Assembly: GCA_905234795.1 (NCBI GenBank)
Contig: CAJOIQ010000016.1
Coordinates: 1 to 46,343 of the forward strand
Reading direction: 5' to 3'
DNA length: 46,343 bases
DNA from: an uncultured Bacteroidales bacterium
GTDB taxonomy: Bacteria; Bacteroidota; Bacteroidia; Bacteroidales; UBA932
Shown here: one piece after another, positions 41,092 to 46,343 of the stretch
Layout: every line of letters starts with the position of its first letter
How positions within the stretch are numbered: the stretch's first letter is position 1
Translations under genes and position numbers: made by a program
Notes under the pieces: generated by a model
What the model was told of the DNA's origin: nothing
Seen by the model: only the letters and a program-made list of their open reading frames with translations
The model's database searches: none

Positions 41092-42243
41092 CTATAAGTT
41101 ATTGTCAATCAATCGGTTAAGAGCTTCCACGGAAAGACCGGTGCGAAGACCATCTTCCGGGGTGTTCATGCAGTAGTCCACCAGGCGGTCTACGGTGGAG
41201 GTAGCTACGTGCATGCGGGTATCGGAGGAGGCGTAGTAGATGAACACCTTGCCGTCATCATCGGCAATCCAGCCGTTGGAGAAGAGGACGTTCATGACGT
41301 CGCCGATGTACTCCCCGCCTTCGGGCACCATGAAGAAGCCGCCGGGCTGGGCGATCACCTTGGTGGGATCCTCCAGGGAAGTCATGTACATATAGAGGAC
41401 ATAGCGCAGGCCGCTGGCGCAGGCACGTACGCCATGGGCCAGGTGCAGCCAGCCCTTGGGGGTTTTGATGGGGTGCGGGCCCTCACCGTTCTTCACCTCC
41501 ATGATGGTGTGGTAGTGGCGGGGGTTGATAATCTTTTCGGAAGTGACCACCGCGTGCTCCATGGAATCCACCAGGGCCCAGCCGATGCCGCCGCCGCTGC
41601 CGGCGTCGATGAAACCGTCCTGCGGACGCGTGTACAGGGCATATTTGCCGTCCACGAACTCCGGATGCAGCACTACGTTGCGCTGCTGGCTCTTGCTCTC
41701 CAGGTCCGGCAGGCGCTCCCAGTTCACCAAGTCCTTGGTGCGGGCAATGCCGGCGGCTGCCGTTGCGGCCGAGAGGTCTCCGGGGGCCGAATGGTCCTTG
41801 CGTTCCACGCAGAAGATGCCGTAGATCCAGCCGTCCTCATGGGCGGTGAGACGCATGTCGTAAACATTGGTGGCGGGTTCTCCCCACTCCGGCATGGTGA
41901 TGGGCCGCGGCCAGAACTGGAAGTTGTCCACGCCGTTGGGGCTTTCGGCCACGGCAAAGAAGGATTTGCGGTCGGCCCCTTCTACGCGCACCACCAGCAC
42001 ATAACGGCCTTTCCACTTGATGGCGCCGCTGTTCAGGGTGGCATGCACGCCGATGCGCTCCATCAGGTAGGGGTTGCTGCCCCGGTTAAAGTCGTAGCGC
42101 CACTCCAGCGGTGCATGGTCGGCCGTGAGGATGGGATTCTCCCAACGTTCGTATATGCCGTTCCCCTCGATGGGCCGGTTTCTCTTTTCAATCAGTTGCC
42201 TGTGGTTCTCGACCAGCCAGGCCAGTCTTTCATTGTAGGTCAT
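41092..42243 (-). CDS. GH130 family mannosyl-glucose phosphorylase
   Basis: A 383-residue five-bladed propeller phosphorylase of GH130. The characterised Bacteroides fragilis enzyme splits 4-O-beta-mannosyl-glucose with phosphate into mannose-1-phosphate and glucose. Typical segments are NPILTADHAPLEWRYDFN (about 36), ATLNSGAIKWKGRYVLVVRVEG (about 68), NVYDMRLTAHEDGW with the proposed proton-donor Asp129, and HYHTIMEVKNGEGPHPIKTPKGWLHLAHGV with phosphate-contacting residues. There is no signal peptide, so it is cytoplasmic. Co-occurrence with an AGE-type epimerase supports the mannosyl-glucose specificity (subfamily 1). It lies 3 bp after the GH26 gene. Confidence 0.92.
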   Translation of the reverse strand: MTYNERLAWLVENHRQLIEKRNRPIEGNGIYERWENPILTADHAPLEWRYDFNRGSNPYLMERIGVHATLNSGAIKWKGRYVLVVRVEGADRKSFFAVAESPNGVDNFQFWPRPITMPEWGEPATNVYDMRLTAHEDGWIYGIFCVERKDHSAPGDLSAATAAAGIARTKDLVNWERLPDLESKSQQRNVVLHPEFVDGKYALYTRPQDGFIDAGSGGGIGWALVDSMEHAVVTSEKIINPRHYHTIMEVKNGEGPHPIKTPKGWLHLAHGVRACASGLRYVLYMYMTSLEDPTKVIAQPGGFFMVPEGGEYIGDVMNVLFSNGWIADDDGKVFIYYASSDTRMHVATSTVDRLVDYCMNTPEDGLRTGLSVEALNRLIDNNL

Positions 42244-42246
42244 AGG

Positions 42247-43329
42247 TTAGTCCAATAATACAATATCTTCCAATTCGCTGAAAGCTTTGAAATCGGCGGC
42301 GCCTTCAAAACCGTCCCAGGGGGCATAGAAGTGCCCCGGCTTGTCCCATGCATTGCGCCAGGTGAGCACGTAGGAGATGGAGAAATCCTTGATGGCGGGA
42401 TACAGGGTTCCGGTCCACCAGGTGAGGTCCTGAAGGCCCTCCAGGCCGGTTTCGGACAGGGCGATGAGCTTGTGATGCTCCGTTCCCACGGCCACCAGGA
42501 AAGCCAAGGCGCTCTTGAGTTCCTCCTGATACCGCACGCGGGCCTGATCCAGGAACCCGGGGGCCGAGAATTCATAGCTGTCCACGGCGATGATATCGAT
42601 GAATTCGTCTCCGGGATATCGGTCCATAGAACGCTGCGGGCCGGCGTCACCACCCGGGGAGTAGCACCACAGGATGTTGGTGAGCCCGCGCTCCTTCACA
42701 AAATACAGCCAGGTCATGCGGAACAGCTCCTGGTATTCCTGGTTGCTGCAAAGTTTCTCTCCCCACCAGAACCAGCTGCCGGTGTTCTCATGCCAGGGGC
42801 GGAAGATGACCGCCACGTCTCCCAGGCTTTCCACGAAGTCGGCGGCACGCTGCAGCCAAACGCGGAAATCGGCATTCTTTTCCCCGCCGGGGAGGACCGA
42901 TTTCACCACTTCGGCCGATGAGATGTCCCAGGCATCGCCGCCCGTGAGGGGGTTGCGCGGATGCCAGGAGAAGGTGACCATTCCTCCACGCTCTATGTGC
43001 TTGAGGGCAGCCCGGCGCATAAGGTCAAAAGGCACGCCGTCCAGGTTCTTTTCTTCGGCCAGTTCGATGCCGCCCAGGTCGAAGCCCACCAGGGCCGGAT
43101 ACTTGCCGGAAACCGCCTTGATGTCGGAACGCTCCAGAGGGTCGTTCTCTACATCGGTCACACACCAGGAGTGGCCATACACGAGGTCGTCCTGATGACC
43201 GTAGGCGATTTGCCCGTTCTCGGCATAGGTAAAAAGGCGCTTCACCAGCACGTCCTTGGGAGTGGGTGAAGGCTTGCTGCAGCCCAGCGCAAACACCAGC
43301 GCCACGGCCATGAACAAGTATTTTTTCAT
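42247..43329 (-). CDS. GH26 family beta-mannanase lipoprotein
   Basis: A 360-residue GH26 enzyme, an endo-mannanase or mannobiose-releasing mannanase. The signal peptide ends in ALGC (lipid Cys17). The (beta/alpha)8 barrel carries the acid/base Glu181 in FRPWHENTGSWFWW and the nucleophile Glu293 in LIALSETGLE. The conserved TFSWHPRNPL block is near residue 119. ATG at 43327-43329 gives a correct leader and lies 1 bp after the GH5 stop. In B. fragilis a GH26 enzyme produces mannobiose for the epimerase/GH130 route, the same partners as here. Confidence 0.93.
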   Translation of the reverse strand: MKKYLFMAVALVFALGCSKPSPTPKDVLVKRLFTYAENGQIAYGHQDDLVYGHSWCVTDVENDPLERSDIKAVSGKYPALVGFDLGGIELAEEKNLDGVPFDLMRRAALKHIERGGMVTFSWHPRNPLTGGDAWDISSAEVVKSVLPGGEKNADFRVWLQRAADFVESLGDVAVIFRPWHENTGSWFWWGEKLCSNQEYQELFRMTWLYFVKERGLTNILWCYSPGGDAGPQRSMDRYPGDEFIDIIAVDSYEFSAPGFLDQARVRYQEELKSALAFLVAVGTEHHKLIALSETGLEGLQDLTWWTGTLYPAIKDFSISYVLTWRNAWDKPGHFYAPWDGFEGAADFKAFSELEDIVLLD

Positions 43330-43330
43330 C

Positions 43331-44596
43331 TTACTGGAGATTGTTGATTGCATTGGTGATGATGTCCACGGTGGTATCGGTGATGTACACGCCGTTCAGG
43401 CCCTGCGCCTCCTGGGCGGGGTCTCCGGTATAAGGGTCCCCGGTTTCCCACTGCTCATGCACCGGGACGGCAAAGCCGCTCCAGCCCCAGAAATTGACGC
43501 CTTGAAGGGTGGAACCCACCTGGGAGAACACCAGGGCATAGTAGGAATCCCGCACGGTGGTGGGAGTGTCCATAGAGGAGCTGAAACCGTCCCGCGGGAA
43601 GCCGAATTCCTCGGCCACCACGGGAAGACCGTACTTTTGGGAGAGCTCCTGATGCATGTCGATGTACTTGAGGGTGTTCTCCATGGCCGTATCCAGGTCC
43701 TCCCTCAGGGATTCGGCCTTCACCCAGCCCCAGTTGTAGGGCCAGATATGGATGGTCATGTAGTCCACCCCCGGGATGGCGCATACGCGCTCTACCAGTT
43801 CGGGATCTCCCTCGCAGCCCATCAGGCCTTCATTTCCGGTAGAAACCATGTGGTTGGGGTCCAGCTCCTTGATGAGGCGGGCGCTCTCCGTGAGCCAGCC
43901 GATGAAACCGTCCCGGACCTGGGGGTCGTCGGAGAAACAGCGGGGCTCGTTGCCGATTTGCCAGGAGAAAATGGCGGGATCATCCCTGTAGGGTTTGCCG
44001 GTGACGCTGTTGGTGCGGCCGACGATGGCGCGGATATGGTTGTAGAACAGCTCCTGGCTCTCCGGGGAAGTCTGGAACTTACGCATCTGCTGCATGAAAG
44101 GCCAGTAGCCGTCGATGAGCGGGATAAGGGCTTTTTCTCCGGTGGCCCATTCCATGTACTGGCCGTAGCCGCCGCTCCATTCCCAGGAGTTGTTCAGGAA
44201 AAGCACCGCCTGCATGTCCCGCTTTCCCAGTTCGGCCAGAAAGCGGTCCAGGCCCACCAGAAGGGTATCGTTATACACGCCCGGGGCTGTTTCCAGCGTG
44301 GGCTCCACACGGGAGAACACCCCGCTCTCCCCCTGGGCGCCCACCAGTACCCGCAGGTTTTCCACGCCCATGGATTTGAGCGCATCCAGTTCTTCCTGCA
44401 GGCGCGACATGTCTCCTCCACGGCCTTCGGAAGCCAGGATGGGGCCATACCAGAAATTGGTGCCGATGTACGTGTAGGGTTTTCCGTTGCGGATAAACTG
44501 CCCGTCCTTGACAGTGACGAAGGAAGGGCCCTGGCTACACGCTGCAAGGAATAAAACCGCAGCGGTCCAGGCAAAAGCTTTGAGTTTCAGTGTCAT
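43331..44596 (-). CDS. GH5 family (subfamily 7-like) beta-mannanase lipoprotein
   Basis: A 421-residue GH5 endo-beta-1,4-mannanase-like enzyme. The leader ends FLAAC (lipid Cys20). The mature enzyme starts with the GKPYTYIGTNFWYGPIL segment typical of GH5_7 mannanases. The acid/base Glu217 lies in SWQIGNEPR and the nucleophile Glu330 in VVAEEFGF. An aromatic WPYNWGW loop near 285-291 can line the cleft. It is the first gene of the minus-strand mannan series and is preceded by a promoter region with candidate regulator sites. Confidence 0.92.
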   Translation of the reverse strand: MTLKLKAFAWTAAVLFLAACSQGPSFVTVKDGQFIRNGKPYTYIGTNFWYGPILASEGRGGDMSRLQEELDALKSMGVENLRVLVGAQGESGVFSRVEPTLETAPGVYNDTLLVGLDRFLAELGKRDMQAVLFLNNSWEWSGGYGQYMEWATGEKALIPLIDGYWPFMQQMRKFQTSPESQELFYNHIRAIVGRTNSVTGKPYRDDPAIFSWQIGNEPRCFSDDPQVRDGFIGWLTESARLIKELDPNHMVSTGNEGLMGCEGDPELVERVCAIPGVDYMTIHIWPYNWGWVKAESLREDLDTAMENTLKYIDMHQELSQKYGLPVVAEEFGFPRDGFSSSMDTPTTVRDSYYALVFSQVGSTLQGVNFWGWSGFAVPVHEQWETGDPYTGDPAQEAQGLNGVYITDTTVDIITNAINNLQ

Positions 44597-44619
44597 GGTT
44601 CAGGTTGACTGATTGAGGC

Positions 44620-44700
44620 ATAATTGTCACAATGCAAATTTATACCTTTTATATATAGTCAACCAGCAGATAATTGTCAATAACTGATACAATTTCAACA
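44620..44700 (-). promoter_or_regulatory. Regulatory region of the mannan operon
   Basis: A minus-strand -7 box TAAATTTG (complement of 44635-44642) lies 38 bp before the GH5 ATG; TTG (complement of 44660-44662) is 17 bp further up. ATAATTGTCA occurs twice (44620-44629, 44670-44679), exactly 50 bp apart. CTGATACAATTTCAACA (44684-44700) recurs as CTGATACTTTTTCAACA at 45630-45646 upstream of the araC gene. The shared motif is a good candidate binding site for the AraC regulator. Confidence 0.55.
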
Positions 44701-44706
44701 AGACCG

Positions 44707-45585
44707 CTAAACGAACACCCGGTTTTTGGTGAACAGGGACCGGAAATCCCGCGGCGTGTATCCGCGGCGCGCCTTGAAGCTGCGGTTGAAGTTGGACAGG
44801 TTGTTGAAGCCGCAGGCATAGCAGATCTCACTCACGGAAAGGCTGCTGTCCACCAGCATGCGGGCGGCCACGCCCAGGCGTACATCTATGATATAATCCA
44901 GGGGGCTGCGCCCGGTATGCTGCTTGAAATACCGGCCGAAAGCCGATGGCGCCATGGCCACCAGAGCAGCCAGATCCTCCAGCTTGATATCCTCTGTATA
45001 GTGCTTGGCTACAAACTCTTTAACCTTGTCTATGCGCCGGCCTTCGCGGTCGGACCCGTTGGGCGCGAACGCGTGCGATGCCAGCGTTCTGGAGCCCTGG
45101 TCCTGGGACAGTTCGTACAGGATCTTGAGCATGTCCAGGAACTGTTCCATACGCTCTTCCTTGCTGGCCAGACCGTCCAGCAGCACATAGACCTTCATGA
45201 TGGCCTGGAGGGAGAACGTGACGCCCATCCGGGCGCGTTCGAACATCTTTCTCACAGAGACAAACTGGTTCTTGGCCAGCAGTTCCGGCCCCAGCAGGCC
45301 CGGGGAGAACTGGATGGTGATTTCCCGGATGTCGGGCTGCGTGCAGTTTCCCTGTTCCCAGGCATGCTCCAGACCATCTCCCGTAATGAGCGTAAGTTCG
45401 TAATCTCCAATCTCTTCAATGCTGTCTCCCACTACCCGGCGCACGCCCTTTCCGCGCTCGATGAAATTGAGCTCGTACACCTCATGCGAGTGGATGGGCC
45501 AGGTGAACTCGCTCTTGTGACGCTCCACAATGTAGAAGCAGTCTTTGTCCGTAATGGTGGTTATTTCTCTGAGTACTGTTGACAT
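44707..45585 (-). CDS. AraC-family transcriptional regulator of the mannan locus
   Basis: A 292-residue regulator with an N-terminal cupin sensor domain (HSHEVYELNFIERGKG near residue 30) and a C-terminal AraC HTH pair (about 190-285). The latter has KLEDLAALVAMAPSAFGRYFKQHTGRSPLDYI and VSEICYACGFNNLSNFNRSFKARRGYTPRDFR. It likely binds a mannan-derived sugar and controls the flanking operons. ATG 45585 (MSTVLREI) was preferred over the upstream in-frame ATG, because a TATCTTTG -7 box (45593-45600, minus strand) overlaps the longer start. It sits between the catabolic series and the divergent susC. Confidence 0.9.
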   Translation of the reverse strand: MSTVLREITTITDKDCFYIVERHKSEFTWPIHSHEVYELNFIERGKGVRRVVGDSIEEIGDYELTLITGDGLEHAWEQGNCTQPDIREITIQFSPGLLGPELLAKNQFVSVRKMFERARMGVTFSLQAIMKVYVLLDGLASKEERMEQFLDMLKILYELSQDQGSRTLASHAFAPNGSDREGRRIDKVKEFVAKHYTEDIKLEDLAALVAMAPSAFGRYFKQHTGRSPLDYIIDVRLGVAARMLVDSSLSVSEICYACGFNNLSNFNRSFKARRGYTPRDFRSLFTKNRVFV

Positions 45586-45592
45586 ATCACTG

Positions 45593-45646
45593 CAAAGATA
45601 GCACAAAAATTATACGTTTTTCTCAATTGCTGATACTTTTTCAACA
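45593..45646. promoter_or_regulatory. araC -7 box and candidate AraC operator
   Basis: CAAAGATA at 45593-45600 is TATCTTTG on the minus strand, 7 bp before the araC ATG. CTGATACTTTTTCAACA (45630-45646) matches 15 of 17 bases of the motif at 44684-44700. It lies between the divergent araC and susC genes, so it could serve both. For susC a TACCTTTA (45685-45692) is the best -7 candidate. Confidence 0.5.
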
Positions 45647-45776
45647 TTTTCTATATAATAGTATGTCATTCCCCAAAAAATGTGTACCTTTATGCCGTTT
45701 TTAACCTGTATTCTGCCTTAACCACGGATATTTGTTTAACCAACAACTATAATCAACCATTAACTTATCCAACAAA

Positions 45777-46343
45777 ATGAAAAGCAAGTTTTTTGCCTCG
45801 ATGGTGCTCCTGCTCCTTGGAGTGGCAGCCATGGCACAGACCGTGAAGGTTACCGGAACGGTCAACGACGCCATGGGCCCCGCAACGGGAGTCAGCATCA
45901 TTGAAAGTGGCACCCAGAACGGTACCACAACAGACTTGGACGGTAATTTCACGCTCTTCGTCAAACCCGGAGCCAGCCTTGAAATTTCCTCCATCGGGTA
46001 CAAAACTCAAGTCATTCCCGTGGGAGACCAGCGCGTCTTCAACGTGGTCCTTGAGGAAGACACCGAGTTCCTGGACGAGGTAGTGGTGGTCGGTTACGGT
46101 GTTCAGAAAAAGAAACTCGTAACCGGTTCCACCGTGCAGGTGAAAGGAGACGACCTGGTGAAGCTCAACTCCACCAACGCTCTGGGCGCCATGCAGGCTT
46201 CCACGCCCGGTGTTTCCATCATGAGCTCCTCCGGTCAGCCGGGCTCGGGCTACAACGTGAACATCCGTGGTATGGGTACCACCGGTTCCTATGCTCCTCT
46301 GTACGTTATCGACGGCGTAACGGGCGGTGACATCAACTCCCTG
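45777..46343 (+). CDS. susC: SusC/RagA-type TonB-dependent outer-membrane transporter, 3' end outside window
   Basis: The first 189 residues of a SusC-like transporter; the frame is open to the window edge. The sequence shows a Sec signal peptide (KSKFFASMVLLLLGVAAMAQ), a carboxypeptidase-D-like CNA-B domain (VTGTVNDAMGPATGVSI to about residue 95), the TonB box region (DEVVVVGYGVQKKKLVTGS) and the start of the plug domain (NIRGMGTTGSYAPLYVIDGV). SusC works with a surface lipoprotein SusD, whose gene would be expected just downstream, beyond the window. Divergence from the araC regulator and linkage with mannanases point to manno-oligosaccharide uptake. Confidence 0.93.
   Translation, partial: MKSKFFASMVLLLLGVAAMAQTVKVTGTVNDAMGPATGVSIIESGTQNGTTTDLDGNFTLFVKPGASLEISSIGYKTQVIPVGDQRVFNVVLEEDTEFLDEVVVVGYGVQKKKLVTGSTVQVKGDDLVKLNSTNALGAMQASTPGVSIMSSSGQPGSGYNVNIRGMGTTGSYAPLYVIDGVTGGDINSL

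Noticed and set aside
1..46343. CRISPR arrays, tRNA or rRNA genes
   Set aside because: I saw no regularly spaced direct repeats with unique spacers and no tRNA or rRNA-like sequence in the intergenic gaps. The only phased repeats (31015-31064) have three short copies and no spacers of CRISPR type.

Overview
The window looks like a chromosomal piece of a GC-rich member of the Bacteroidales. The signs are TAnnTTTG-type -7 promoter boxes just upstream of many genes, a SusC-type TonB transporter, many short-leader lipoproteins, and Bacteroidota families such as DUF4492, DUF3822 and the short CstA. I cannot name a species. A gut or gut-like habitat is suggested by the mannan-degradation locus.

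Layout. (1) 1-2143: right part of an IS66 element (tnpB end, tnpC). It abuts a broken copy of a HerA-like ATPase gene, which is fused to a truncated DUF4492 gene (2143-2783). (2) 2788-4914: acetyl-CoA hydrolase/CoA-transferase and mazG, divergent. (3) 4968-6589: HipB/HipA toxin-antitoxin pair, lower in GC, closed by a long hairpin. (4) 6710-11690, minus strand: membrane-anchored protein, DUF3822, rsmD, cstA and herA-like ATPase, apparently one transcription unit. (5) 11789-17739, plus strand: nrnA-like DHH phosphoesterase, two FKBP-type lipoproteins, MATE exporter, cytidylate-kinase-like protein and serine hydrolase, nearly all overlapping. (6) 17835-20423, minus: ettA-type ABC-F and an MsrA/free-Met-R-sulfoxide reductase fusion. 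(7) 20718-24448: three unrecognised envelope genes and a decayed gene, poorer in GC. (8) 24541-29888, plus: polA, ECF sigma factor, rsmG, a Cys-rich mini-lipoprotein with a MauE/thioredoxin fusion, and rpmH. (9) 29968-31770: an IS200-like REP-associated transposase (RAYT) and a 195-residue orphan gene, bracketed by copies of a 36-bp palindrome. (10) 31812-46343: a beta-mannan utilisation locus. It has GH5 and GH26 mannanases, GH130 phosphorylase, acetylesterase, GH31, GH3, cellobiose/mannobiose 2-epimerase and a GPH-type symporter in one minus-strand series. An AraC regulator and the start of a divergent SusC lie at its head.

The mannan genes form a coherent pathway: outer-membrane capture, surface or periplasmic cleavage and deacetylation, import of disaccharide, epimerisation of mannobiose to mannosyl-glucose, and phosphorolysis to mannose-1-phosphate and glucose.

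The most unusual signals are repeats. Family 1 is a 36-bp interrupted palindrome found five times between genes, with one copy next to the RAYT. Family 2 is a conserved 20-nt core that sits at the centre of long inverted repeats whose arms differ completely between copies. It occurs four times: once between genes, once inside nrnA and twice inside polA, where it is translated. Separately, the heptamer ATCGGCC/GGCCGAT occurs more than 60 times by my eye count, several-fold above expectation, and is absent from the IS66 DNA.
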